32,127 nt of DNA from an uncultured Oscillospiraceae bacterium (GCA_900546265.1 URCA01000041.1:1-32127); one strand, 5' to 3'; positions 1 to 7,166 are shown, counted from the stretch's first letter. The notes: generated from the sequence alone by a model not told the origin. Numbers and translations are program-made.

Positions 1-40
1 ATACGCTTCCGTGTATAAATATTCACTTTTGGGGACTAAT

Positions 41-97
41 CACATGATTTCGAGTGTCGCACCTTCGACCTCTCGGACAACTCTCCGTATATCTCAA
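41..97 (-). pseudogene. tRNA-Ser(CGA)-like 5' half, copy B
   Basis: On the minus strand from 86, GGAGAGTTGTCCGAGAGG followed by TCGAAGGTGC matches the usual 5' half of tRNA-Ser. It then reaches an anticodon loop CTCGAAA (CGA). The expected pairing 3' anticodon strand is missing (TCATG against CGACA), and no T-arm appears in the roughly 40 bases left before the window edge. A well-spaced promoter lies just upstream, so this copy may be transcribed. It could be an integration-site remnant. Less likely, it is a tRNA interrupted by an intron that continues past position 1. Confidence 0.55.
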
Positions 98-125
98 GTG
101 TAATCCTTGCTCCGGAAGAATGCAA
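97..125 (-). promoter_or_regulatory. sigma-A-like promoter before tRNA-Ser copy B
   Basis: On the minus strand, TTGCAT (125-120) and TACACT (102-97) are separated by 17 bp. The predicted start is a few bases before the mature 5' G at 86, the arrangement expected for a tRNA gene. Copy A lacks an equivalent -10 box. Confidence 0.5.
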
Positions 126-226
126 GAAAAACACGCAAGAACAATATGAAATTGTGAAATCCGAACCCGCGCAAAGCCCTGTACGGTGGACATTTTCAGC
201 GGACGAAACGGCCGGAGCTTCCAAAA

Positions 227-278
227 ATTTCGAGTCGAGGCCGTTATGACCACTTCGATACTTCTCCGTATATGTCAA
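227..278 (-). pseudogene. tRNA-Ser(CGA)-like 5' half, copy A
   Basis: Read on the minus strand from 267, the sequence GGAGAAGTATCGAAGTGGTC looks like the acceptor 5' strand and D-arm of a bacterial serine tRNA. It runs into an anticodon loop CTCGAAA (anticodon CGA). Right after the loop the similarity stops. The next bases (TTTTGG) cannot pair with the 5' anticodon stem CTCGA, and no variable arm, no TTCGAAT T-loop and no 3' acceptor strand follow. The 11-base leader (TTGACATATAC) is shared with copy B except for one base. This looks like a truncated tRNA gene, not a functional one. It was recognised by eye and not with a covariance model. Confidence 0.55.
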
Positions 279-392
279 CCCCGGTTTCCCGGAGGTGGAC
301 GCTTATTTAGTTTTGTCAGACAATCACTTGGGCACATATAGATACCGCCGTTAATTATAGAATAGCTAACTCTGTTTGTCAACCGTTCTGGC

Positions 393-433
393 AAAAAATC
401 TTCCGGCTCCTGCGCTGCCTCCGCAGGAGCCGG
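393..433 (-). terminator. rho-independent terminator of leuB operon
   Basis: A perfect 12-bp stem (CCGGCTCCTGCG with its complement) encloses a 7-nt loop. On the minus strand a run of six T follows two bases after the stem, 8 bp beyond the leuB stop codon. Confidence 0.9.
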
Positions 434-441
434 CTTTTATC

Positions 442-1518
442 TTATGCCAGGGCAGATACCACGGCGTCGCCCATTTCTACTGTTCCCAAGCGCTTGCAGC
501 CGTCTGTAAAGATATCTGCGGTTCTGCAGCCATCGTTCAGAACGCTTTCCACAGCCTGCTCAATGGCGTCAGCCGCTACCGGTTCGTTCAGCGAATACCG
601 CAGCATCATGGCCGCGGACAAAATGGTGGCCAGAGGATTCGCCAAATTCTTTCCCGCAATATCCGGAGCGGAGCCATGAATCGGCTCATACAAACCGCGG
701 GTCCCCTCCCCCATGGAGGCGGAGGCAAGCATACCGATGGAACCAGCAATCTGCGACGCTTCATCCGAAAGAATATCTCCAAAAATGTTGGAGGTGAGAA
801 TGACGTCAAACTGCTTGGGGTTGCGAACCAGCTGCATGGCGGCGTTGTCCACATACATATGGTTCAGTTCCACATCCGGATAGTCCTTCGCGATTCGAAT
901 GACCGTTTCCCGCCACAGACGCGAGGATTCCAAGACGTTGGCTTTATCAATACTATGTACCTTTTTATTCCGTTTACGGGCTGAATCAAATGCCACGCGG
1001 GCAATCCGTTCGATTTCCGGCACGGTATACATTTCGGTGTCATACGCCGCTTGCACGCCATTCACCGTTTTCCGGCCACGCTCGCCAAAATAGATGCCGC
1101 CGGTCAGTTCTCTAACCACCATGACATCCATGCTGTCCCCGATGATATCTTCCCGTAAAGGGCATGCGCTTTTCAAAGGGCCGTAGATTTTTGCGGGGCG
1201 GAGATTCGCAAACAGCCCCAGAGCCGCACGAATTCCCAACAAGCCCGCCTCCGGACGCTGTCCACCGGGCAGGGTGTCCCATTTGTAGCCGCCGACAGCG
1301 CCCAGAAGAACCGCGTCGGACGCCAAGCAGGCCTCTACCGTTTCACCGGGCAAAGGGTTGCCGGTTGCGTCGATTGCGCAGCCGCCTAGCAGCGCGTCGG
1401 TATAGGCACAGCGAAAACCGAACCGCTGTCCCGCCGCGTCCAGCACCTTCACCGCCTCGGCCACGATTTCCGGGCCGATGCCGTCGCCGCGCAGCAATGT
1501 GATCGCATACGTATTCAT
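442..1518 (-). CDS. leuB: 3-isopropylmalate dehydrogenase LeuB
   Basis: This is the NAD-dependent oxidative decarboxylase of leucine biosynthesis, which turns 3-isopropylmalate into 2-oxoisocaproate in the cytoplasm. The product is 358 aa, normal for the family. It opens with ITLLRGDGIGPEIV, then carries the K-x-N segment DKANVLESSRLW. The catalytic and metal-binding segment follows: YVDNAAMQLVR, then SNIFGDILSDEAS with paired Asp residues, and the NAD-binding stretch PIHGSAPDIAGK. I chose the ATG at 1518 because the N-terminus then matches the family. An AGAGG motif lies about 13 bp upstream, so the RBS is only fair. It is the last gene before a strong terminator and sits 28 bp after uppP. 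No other leu gene (leuA, leuC, leuD) is in the window, so here leuB travels with cell-envelope genes. Confidence 0.95.
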   Translation of the reverse strand: MNTYAITLLRGDGIGPEIVAEAVKVLDAAGQRFGFRCAYTDALLGGCAIDATGNPLPGETVEACLASDAVLLGAVGGYKWDTLPGGQRPEAGLLGIRAALGLFANLRPAKIYGPLKSACPLREDIIGDSMDVMVVRELTGGIYFGERGRKTVNGVQAAYDTEMYTVPEIERIARVAFDSARKRNKKVHSIDKANVLESSRLWRETVIRIAKDYPDVELNHMYVDNAAMQLVRNPKQFDVILTSNIFGDILSDEASQIAGSIGMLASASMGEGTRGLYEPIHGSAPDIAGKNLANPLATILSAAMMLRYSLNEPVAADAIEQAVESVLNDGCRTADIFTDGCKRLGTVEMGDAVVSALA

Positions 1519-1546
1519 TGTATTGACACATCCTCTTTTTGAAGAA

Positions 1547-2410
1547 TCAAGCGTGCACCACGTTAGGAATAACATTTAACAAAACCAGCAAAATCACCAA
1601 AGCCCCCAAGGCGATCCGATACCAGCCAAATGGCTTGAAATCATGCTTCTTGATGAAATTCATCAGAAAACGGATGACCACCAGCGAGACAAGGAAAGAT
1701 ACCACGGTCGCGATGATCAGGGCAGCCCACTCTTGGCCGCTGAACGACACCTTGTCAATGACAAGAGCTTTGAGAAATTTGACGCCACTGGCTCCCAGCA
1801 TGACCGGAATGGCCATAAAAAACGAGAACTCCGCCGCCACTGTCCTGGAGGTACCCAGCAGCGTAGCGCCCAGGATGGTCGAACCCGAACGTGAGGTGCC
1901 TGGAATCAGGGCCAGCATTTGAAAAACACCGATGCCAAACGCCGATTTATAAGACATCTCCTGAAAGCTGCCGATTTTGGGCTGCTTTTTCCGGGATTCC
2001 ATCCAGATAAAGGCCATCCCATATAAAATGAGGGCGGCGGCGATGACCAAGGGATACGATAGCTTGGAATCGATTAAATCGTTGAGCGCCATACCGACAA
2101 CACCCGCCGGAATACTGGCTATCAGCACCTTTCCCCACAGACGAAAGGTGTCCCCCTTTTCCTTCTGGCTCTTTTTGGGAGAAAACGGATTCAGCTTATG
2201 AAAATACAACACCACGACCGCCATGATGGAGCCAAGCTGAATTACCACTTTAAACACATTGAAAAAATCGGGACTGACATTCATGGGCCAAATCGCATCC
2301 AGCAGCAGAATATGGCCAGTGCTGCTGATGGGCAGCCATTCGGTAATGCCCTGTACGATGCCCTGTACGATCGCCTTGAGTATCTCGATAAAATCCATAA
2401 TGAGGGCCAT
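1547..2410 (-). CDS. uppP: Undecaprenyl-diphosphatase UppP (BacA family)
   Basis: This integral membrane phosphatase dephosphorylates undecaprenyl pyrophosphate, regenerating the lipid carrier for peptidoglycan and other glycopolymers; family members confer bacitracin tolerance. The 287-aa product has about eight hydrophobic segments. Both family signatures are present: QGITEWLPISSTGH near residue 25 (the glutamate-rich motif and catalytic His) and LIPGTSRSGST around residue 165 (the catalytic Arg-Ser loop). The ATG at 2410 has GGGG six bases upstream; a second in-frame ATG at 2398 is also possible. It starts 26 bp after the YdbC-like gene and ends 28 bp before leuB, so the three are probably co-transcribed. 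Confidence 0.95.
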   Translation of the reverse strand: MALIMDFIEILKAIVQGIVQGITEWLPISSTGHILLLDAIWPMNVSPDFFNVFKVVIQLGSIMAVVVLYFHKLNPFSPKKSQKEKGDTFRLWGKVLIASIPAGVVGMALNDLIDSKLSYPLVIAAALILYGMAFIWMESRKKQPKIGSFQEMSYKSAFGIGVFQMLALIPGTSRSGSTILGATLLGTSRTVAAEFSFFMAIPVMLGASGVKFLKALVIDKVSFSGQEWAALIIATVVSFLVSLVVIRFLMNFIKKHDFKPFGWYRIALGALVILLVLLNVIPNVVHA

Positions 2411-2436
2411 ACCTTTCCCCGTGAAGCACGGCGGTA

Positions 2437-2658
2437 TTACAGGTCAATTTCGTTAAGCAAATCCCGCAGAAGGATCACTTCGTCCGCGGAAATCGTCACC
2501 CCTTTGCCCATTTTGGCATGTTCAGGCGCCCATTCGCGGATATCGTATTTCGGTGCGCGGTCATTCCAGGATATCAAATTCAGCTCCTTTGTCCATCCGG
2601 AGGGAGACTGGGACAAGACGCCGAACTCTTTTACAATTTCATACTTCAATTCTGCCAT
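2437..2658 (-). CDS. YdbC/PC4-family small DNA-binding protein
   Basis: This 73-aa protein resembles the bacterial PC4-like (YdbC) family, a single-stranded nucleic-acid binding fold related to eukaryotic coactivator PC4. Recognisable segments are the opening AELKYEIVKEFGVLS, a central KELNLISWNDRAPKYDIREW and a C-terminal helix (ADEVILLRDLLNEI). The ATG at 2658 has AAGGAG eight bases upstream. The in-frame GTG at 2667 overlaps that RBS and is rejected. The biological role in clostridia is unclear; binding to single-stranded DNA or RNA is known for family members. It lies between the fumarase-like gene (74 bp upstream) and uppP. Confidence 0.85.
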   Translation of the reverse strand: MAELKYEIVKEFGVLSQSPSGWTKELNLISWNDRAPKYDIREWAPEHAKMGKGVTISADEVILLRDLLNEIDL

Positions 2659-2732
2659 GGGTTGCACTCCTTGTTTTGTTTTTATATTTATATATGGCCA
2701 AGACCCCTCCAGCTATGCATGCCGGAGAAAAA

Positions 2733-3275
2733 TCAGCCTGTATATCCGGCGTCAAACAGATTGCCGCCACAGCAATCGATGGCTACTATAAGGGGAAACT
2801 CACGAATTTCCAGCCGTTTCACCGCCTCGCAGCCCAAATCCTCAAAGGCGATTACCTCGCAGGCCGTCACACTTTTGGCGGCCAGAGCGCCCGCCCCGCC
2901 CACGGCACACAGATACACCGCCTGATTACGGGCGATCGCCTCCACAACCGCGGGAGCGCGCCCCCCTTTTCCGATGGTGGCGGTCACGCCGCAATCGTAT
3001 AAACGAGGCGCATAGGGATCCATCCGCCCCGATGTGGTGGGTCCGCAGGCGCCGATGGGCAGCCCCTCAGGCGCCGGTGTGGCTCCCGAGTAATAAATCA
3101 CGCTGTCTTTAAGCGAATAAGGCAATGGCTTGCCCTCATCGAGCAATGCAAAAATACGCTTATGCGCCGCGTCTCGGGAGGTGTATACCGTTCCGGAGAG
3201 ATAGACCCTGTCCCCCGCCCGTAAGGATGGACAGACGGCGGGCAGCTCGCTTGTATGGATATGCCGCTCGGTCAT
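2733..3275 (-). CDS. Fumarase/tartrate dehydratase-type hydro-lyase, beta subunit
   Basis: The 180-aa protein matches the beta subunit (C-terminal domain) of class I Fe-S hydro-lyases: fumarase and L-tartrate dehydratase. Family hallmarks are the early GDRVYLSGTVYTSRDAAHKR, the IYYSGATPAPEG segment, the ACGPTTSGRMDPYAP loop and the GKGG turn. In known enzymes an alpha subunit of about 280 aa carries the 4Fe-4S cysteines, while beta contributes to substrate binding. No alpha subunit is adjacent or elsewhere in the window. The ATG at 3275 fits the family N-terminus; a GTGGG seven bases upstream is a modest RBS. The substrate cannot be told from sequence; fumarate/malate is the default guess. 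It follows the divIVA-like gene, whose frameshift-corrected stop is 29 bp upstream. Confidence 0.85.
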   Translation of the reverse strand: MTERHIHTSELPAVCPSLRAGDRVYLSGTVYTSRDAAHKRIFALLDEGKPLPYSLKDSVIYYSGATPAPEGLPIGACGPTTSGRMDPYAPRLYDCGVTATIGKGGRAPAVVEAIARNQAVYLCAVGGAGALAAKSVTACEVIAFEDLGCEAVKRLEIREFPLIVAIDCCGGNLFDAGYTG

Positions 3276-3443
3276 AAGGATTCCCACTTTCCGGTTCACG
3301 CGAATCAGCCGAACCAATTTTCCAAGATTTCTGACAGCCGCCTCTTTCGCCTGGTCGGAGGCAGAGGCGTCCGATAGGGCCGCCGGATCGGCGGCCGCTC
3401 CGATTCGCCGCTTTTTACCGCCGCCGTGACAGCGGGAAGCGGC

Positions 3444-4424
3444 TCATCGAAAAAATGCCGGTTCGGTCAGCGGCGCCGAATCGCCCGGCTCCTCGTCCAC
3501 GGGATTGTCCTCGGAAATTTCCGCGCATTCCGTCACCGCCGCCGCGGAGCGTTCCAAATGCCGGGCCCACTCTTCCAGCCGCAGTTCAGAGGCGGCGCTT
3601 TTCTCTTCCAGCTCCTGACGGGCTTTTCCAATCTCTTCACGGGAGGCGGCCAGCTGTCTATCGATTCCCTCCAGCGTATCCTCGATGGTATCCAGGCAGC
3701 CGCCGGCCCGGGCATAGGTGCTTTCGAGATAGCGCTGCCCCATAGACCGGATTTCCACCAGAAACGCCCCGAGATCGCCCATCAAGCCTTCATAACTGCG
3801 GTTGGCCGCCAGCAGTCTCTCGATTTCCGCTTCCTTTTCCGCCATCTCGTTCTTCTGCGCCGTCAATACTTCCCGCAGCCGCTCGTTCTCAGCGCGCAGG
3901 CTATCGGATTTCTCGTCGCCGCCCACCCGCAGCTCTTTTTCTGTTTCGAGACGCGCCTCCAGTTCCCGCAGCTTCTCCTGGAACGCATCGCTCTCAGCCG
4001 CGCGTTCCGCCCGTTCTTTTTCCAATGCAATCCGCGCCTCGTCGGCCCGGCCCTGTACCTCGGCGGCAGAATCCACCAACAAGCGCATTCCACCTAGCTG
4101 ATCCCGCAGTTCCTGATTTTCCCGGCGAAGGGCGTCGCCCGCCGCAGCCGCCTGCCGCAGCTGCTCTGTTTCAGCGAGCCGCTCCTCCTGCTGCTTGCAG
4201 GTCTGCAGGGCTTCCGACAGCTGTTCCGCGTTTTGCTTAAGCGCCAGGTCGCTTTCCTCCAGCTTCTGCTGTTCAGCGCTTAACTGCGTGCGCGCTTCTT
4301 CCAGCTCCCGGCGCGCTTCCTCCACTTCCTCGCCGTGCCGGGCGTTGAGCTCATCGATATAATTCAAAACATCGGCCTTGTTGAATCCGCCGATCCCTGT
4401 GCGAAACGATCCGATTTCAGCCAT
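3444..4424 (-). CDS. DivIVA-like coiled-coil protein (likely frameshifted at 3' end)
   Basis: The N-terminus (about residues 5-28, FRTGIGGFNKADVLNYIDEL) resembles the DivIVA/GpsB lipid-binding domain that targets proteins to septa and poles. A long Glu/Arg/Leu-rich coiled coil follows (about residues 30-290), then an acidic tail. As it stands the frame has 326 codons and stops at 3444. A run of six T on the coding strand (3455-3450) lies just before the stop. Skipping one T opens a frame that continues the acidic, Pro-rich tail for about 46 residues and ends in RRLSEILENWFG at 3305. That is 29 bp before the next gene and fills an otherwise empty gap. I infer an indel (sequence error, mutation or slippage). 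The ATG at 4424 has AAAGGG 11 bases upstream. A -10 box TATAAT lies at 4468-4463. Confidence 0.8.
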   Translation of the reverse strand: MAEIGSFRTGIGGFNKADVLNYIDELNARHGEEVEEARRELEEARTQLSAEQQKLEESDLALKQNAEQLSEALQTCKQQEERLAETEQLRQAAAAGDALRRENQELRDQLGGMRLLVDSAAEVQGRADEARIALEKERAERAAESDAFQEKLRELEARLETEKELRVGGDEKSDSLRAENERLREVLTAQKNEMAEKEAEIERLLAANRSYEGLMGDLGAFLVEIRSMGQRYLESTYARAGGCLDTIEDTLEGIDRQLAASREEIGKARQELEEKSAASELRLEEWARHLERSAAAVTECAEISEDNPVDEEPGDSAPLTEPAFFR

Positions 4425-4462
4425 GCCTCTCACGTCCCTTTATCTGGCGTTGAATTTTAACC

Positions 4463-4468
4463 ATTATA
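4463..4468 (-). promoter_or_regulatory. Probable -10 box of the divIVA-like gene
   Basis: The minus strand carries a perfect TATAAT at 4468-4463, about 40 bp before the ATG. The -35 region is only T-rich with no clear TTGACA, so the promoter call is partial. Confidence 0.4.
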
Positions 4469-4517
4469 CTATATCATGGGAAAAAAGAAAAGACAAGCGG
4501 TTATTTCCCCGGTAAGC

Positions 4518-4546
4518 TTGAGCCGCGTTCCATCTTGTGGTAGAAT
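4518..4546 (+). promoter_or_regulatory. sigma-A-like promoter of the cobTSC operon
   Basis: TTGAGC (4518-4523) and TAGAAT (4541-4546) are 17 bp apart, about 55 bp upstream of the cobT ATG. The leader is far too short to hold a cobalamin riboswitch, so B12 feedback by that route is not seen here. Confidence 0.6.
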
Positions 4547-4600
4547 GAAGAGACATGGGTGGCGGCCCGATTGTTCAGCGGAAAGGTGGAGGTGACCAGT

Positions 4601-5629
4601 ATGACAATGGAACAGGCGGCAGCACAAATCCGTCTTCCCGACACCAAGGCCCGCGACGCCGCCCGCCGGAGGCTGGATACCCGCGCCAAGCTGCCGGGCA
4701 GTCTGGGCCGGTTAGAGGACGCGGTCATTCGCCTGGCGGGCATACAGCGGACCGCCTTCCCCCGTCTGGACCACAAGCTTGTGGTGGTCGTGTGCGCGGA
4801 CAACGGCGTGACCGCTGAAGGGATTTCCCCTTCCGACCCCACTGTCACCGCCGCCCAGGCGGTCAATTTTGCCCGGGGCGGCGGCACCATCAACGCTTTC
4901 GCCCGTCGGCTGGGCGCGCCGGTTCGTGTGGTGGATGTGGGGATCGCTACACCGTACACACATGAAGGCGTGGAGCGGAGAACTGTCCGGCGCGGCACCG
5001 ATAATATGGCAGCGGGCCCTGCTATGTCGGCGGCAGACTGCCGCCGGGCCGTGGAAATCGGCATAGCCCTGGCGGAAGAAGCGGCCGCAAGCGGCGCACA
5101 GCTGCTCATTCCCGGCGAAATGGGGATCGGCAATACCACCTCCTCCAGCGCCGTCGCCGCCGTTCTGCTGCAAAAGCCGCCCGAAGAGATAGCCGCCAGA
5201 GGGGCGGGCGCTCCCGAACAAGTGGCGCATAAGGCGGCGGTCATTCGAAAGGCATTGGACGTCAACCACCCCCGCCCCGCCGACCCGCTGGATGTTTTAG
5301 CCAAGGTCGGCGGACTGGACATTGCGGCGCTGTGCGGCCTCTATATGGGGGCCGCGGCCTGCGGTCTCGCTGCCATGCTGGACGGCGTCATCTCCTGTAC
5401 GGCCGCCCTGGCGGCGGTGAGACTGGCACCGGCTGTCCAGGAGTATCTTCTCCCCTCCCACTGTTCGGCGGAACGGGCAGGAAGCCTCCTGCTGGAAGCC
5501 CTTGATAAGAAGCCGCTGATTACCGCCGGCCTTTGTCTTGGAGAAGGAACCGGCGGCGTTTTGGGCGCGGCGCTGTTGGATTACGCTTTGGCCGCTTACG
5601 AACAGGTGGTTGGAATCGACGAAATTTAG
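4601..5629 (+). CDS. cobT: Nicotinate-nucleotide:dimethylbenzimidazole phosphoribosyltransferase CobT
   Basis: CobT activates the lower ligand of cobalamin: it transfers phosphoribose from nicotinate mononucleotide to dimethylbenzimidazole or a related base, giving alpha-ribazole phosphate. The product is 342 aa, typical of the family. It has the opening KLPGSLGRLE signature (usually KPPGSLG), the VVVCADNGVTAEG segment, GEMGIGNTTSSSA near the middle, and the C-terminal LGEGTGG with the likely catalytic base at Glu315. I chose the ATG at 4601 because GGAGGTGA lies just upstream; frames starting earlier (4559) lack an RBS. It heads an operon with cobS 11 bp downstream. Which lower-ligand base is used cannot be inferred. 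Confidence 0.95.
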   Translation: MTMEQAAAQIRLPDTKARDAARRRLDTRAKLPGSLGRLEDAVIRLAGIQRTAFPRLDHKLVVVVCADNGVTAEGISPSDPTVTAAQAVNFARGGGTINAFARRLGAPVRVVDVGIATPYTHEGVERRTVRRGTDNMAAGPAMSAADCRRAVEIGIALAEEAAASGAQLLIPGEMGIGNTTSSSAVAAVLLQKPPEEIAARGAGAPEQVAHKAAVIRKALDVNHPRPADPLDVLAKVGGLDIAALCGLYMGAAACGLAAMLDGVISCTAALAAVRLAPAVQEYLLPSHCSAERAGSLLLEALDKKPLITAGLCLGEGTGGVLGAALLDYALAAYEQVVGIDEI

Positions 5630-5640
5630 GGGGAGCGCGT

Positions 5641-6435
5641 GTGGTGCTGCAATCGCTGATCATTGCCTTATCCATGTACTCGGCCATTCCCATGCCGCAA
5701 ATCGAATGGCGGGAGGATAATATGCGCTGGTCGCTGGGCTGTCTGCCGGCAGTGGGGCTGCTGGCGGGCGGGCTGCTTTACGGGTGGTCGGTGCTGGGCG
5801 CTGTTACCGGTATGCAGCCGGTTCTGTTCGGCGCGGTGGCTGTCCTCCTCCCCATCGTTTTGTCCGGCGGTTTTCATATGGACGGTTTTCTGGACGCCGC
5901 CGACGGCATTTTTTCCCGCCGCGACCGGCAAAAGCGTCTGGAAATCATGAAAGATCCTCACTGCGGTCCCTTCGCGGTGCTTTGCTGCGGCGGCCTGCTT
6001 CTGCTGGAGCTGGGCGCTTGGTGCCAGCTGGCGTCCGTCCCAAAGCTTCTGCCTCTGGCCTGCTGTCTTTTCACTGTATCCCGCAGTCTGACGGTCATGG
6101 CGGGCAGCCGCCTCCCTTATACGTCCACCAGCACGCTAGGCGTGCTCTTTGCCAACCGGGCGGCCCGTGGCGTGGCCGGTCTAGGCATCGCGGAGACGGT
6201 GGTTTCCGTTGCCGGGTTGTTCATTGTCGGCTGGCTGTCCGCCGGTGCCGGCGGCTGTATCGCGGCGGCCGTGCTGGCCGCCGCTGCGGGGCTTCTCTTC
6301 TGGTGGTACGCTTCCATGGTCCGCCGGGAGTTCGGAGGGATTACCGGGGATTTGCTGGGCTTCTTTGTGGAGCTGTCCCAAGGCGGCCTGCTGCTTGTCC
6401 TGGCACTTTGTTCTTTGTTTCTCCGCGCATTGTGA
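5641..6435 (+). CDS. cobS: Adenosylcobinamide-GDP ribazoletransferase CobS (cobalamin synthase)
   Basis: This integral membrane enzyme joins adenosylcobinamide-GDP to alpha-ribazole (or its phosphate), completing the cobalamin nucleotide loop. The 264-aa product is strongly hydrophobic. It carries the diagnostic acidic segment GGFHMDGFLDAADGIFSRR followed by RLEIMKDPHCGPFAV, near residues 75-115. The start is a GTG at 5641 with GGGGGAG five bases upstream; a second GTG follows immediately. It is 11 bp from cobT and 18 bp from the phosphatase gene. No cobU (cobinamide kinase/guanylyltransferase) lies between them, although its product supplies the CobS substrate. Confidence 0.93.
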   Translation: MVLQSLIIALSMYSAIPMPQIEWREDNMRWSLGCLPAVGLLAGGLLYGWSVLGAVTGMQPVLFGAVAVLLPIVLSGGFHMDGFLDAADGIFSRRDRQKRLEIMKDPHCGPFAVLCCGGLLLLELGAWCQLASVPKLLPLACCLFTVSRSLTVMAGSRLPYTSTSTLGVLFANRAARGVAGLGIAETVVSVAGLFIVGWLSAGAGGCIAAAVLAAAAGLLFWWYASMVRREFGGITGDLLGFFVELSQGGLLLVLALCSLFLRAL

Positions 6436-6453
6436 TAGAAAGGTCTTGATTAT

Positions 6454-7056
6454 ATGCAATTGGAACTCGTATTCATCCGTCACGGTCAGACAGCCGGGAA
6501 TGAACAGCGCCGCTATATCGGGCAGAGCGACGATCAGCCCTTGTCCGAAGCCGGCCGGGCCCAGCTGCAGGAATGGCAGGCCGCCAAAAAATACCCGCCG
6601 GCCGACGCCCTGTATGTCAGCCACTTAGCCCGCTGTCAGGAGACGGCCAGAATTCTCTATCCCATGCTGGTACCGGTGACCATCCCGTCTTTGGTGGAAG
6701 TCGATTTGGGCATATTCGAAGGGAAAACCTACGAGCAGCTTAAGGATGAGCCGTCCTTCCGACGCTGGATCGACTCCCGTGGGATGACGCCGCCTCCCGG
6801 CGGAGAGGGCGGAAAGGAAATCGCGCAAAGGCTGATGGGCGCGCTGCGGCAAATCGCTGACGACGCGCAGCGCTGCCATTTCAAGCGGGCGGCCGTTATT
6901 ACCCACGGCGGCTGCATTATGACGCTTTTTCAACAGCTGGACGTCGCTCCCGGCACCGATTTTTATGCCTATGCCACGCCAAACGGCGGCGGATATACAG
7001 CCCTGCTGGATACCGATACCATACAGCTGTCCCGTATCGCTCCTCTGTCTTTGTAA
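6454..7056 (+). CDS. cobC: Histidine phosphatase, probable alpha-ribazole phosphatase CobC
   Basis: This is a histidine phosphatase (phosphoglycerate-mutase fold) of 200 aa. The phosphorylated His sits in FIRHGQTAGNEQ at residues 7-10, the second catalytic His in ITHGG near residue 150, and an acid residue in VEVDLGIFEGKTYEQL near residue 80. Placement directly after cobT and cobS argues for CobC, which removes the phosphate from alpha-ribazole phosphate or cobalamin phosphate. The fold alone would also fit a general sugar phosphatase, so the specific role rests on context. The RBS is GAAAGG about ten bases before the ATG. No terminator is seen before the next gene, but a new promoter begins there. 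Confidence 0.85.
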   Translation: MQLELVFIRHGQTAGNEQRRYIGQSDDQPLSEAGRAQLQEWQAAKKYPPADALYVSHLARCQETARILYPMLVPVTIPSLVEVDLGIFEGKTYEQLKDEPSFRRWIDSRGMTPPPGGEGGKEIAQRLMGALRQIADDAQRCHFKRAAVITHGGCIMTLFQQLDVAPGTDFYAYATPNGGGYTALLDTDTIQLSRIAPLSL

Positions 7057-7094
7057 AATATTTTCAAGAATTTTCGTACTTTTTCGAGCAAAGC

Positions 7095-7123
7095 TTGTCA
7101 AATGCGAAAAAATTCGGTATACT
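7095..7123 (+). promoter_or_regulatory. sigma-A-like promoter of the precorrin-2 dehydrogenase-like gene
   Basis: TTGTCA (7095-7100) and TATACT (7118-7123) are separated by 17 bp. Transcription from here excludes the longer upstream start (TTG at 7095) and supports the ATG at 7167. Confidence 0.7.
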
Positions 7124-7166
7124 TAACCCAGAATACTTACAGGACTGGAAAGGCGTGGTGAGGAAC

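Larger units (their letters stand above)
1..392. other. Gene-free left edge (contains tRNA-like remnants)
   Basis: No convincing coding frame is present between the window edge and the leuB terminator. The base composition is more AT-rich than the rest of the window. The only recognisable content is the pair of tRNA-Ser-like 5' halves (about 41-97 and 227-278, minus strand) and one promoter. The 130 bp between them carries no integrase, repeat or RNA that I recognise. Confidence 0.5.

Noticed and set aside
3444..3460. Programmed -1 frameshift in the divIVA-like gene
   Set aside because: The frame that restores the tail is +1, and the site (GCA TTT TTT CGA) is not of the X XXY YYZ type, so an ordinary indel or slippage is the simpler reading.
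4547..4600. Possible cobalamin riboswitch before cobT
   Set aside because: The leader after the promoter is only about 50 nt, whereas B12 riboswitches need roughly 180 nt or more, and no B12-box-like sequence is seen.
4501..5322. Minus-strand open frame of 273 codons opposite cobT
   Set aside because: Ser/Ala/Arg-rich peptide without motifs, entirely explained by codon structure of cobT on the other strand.
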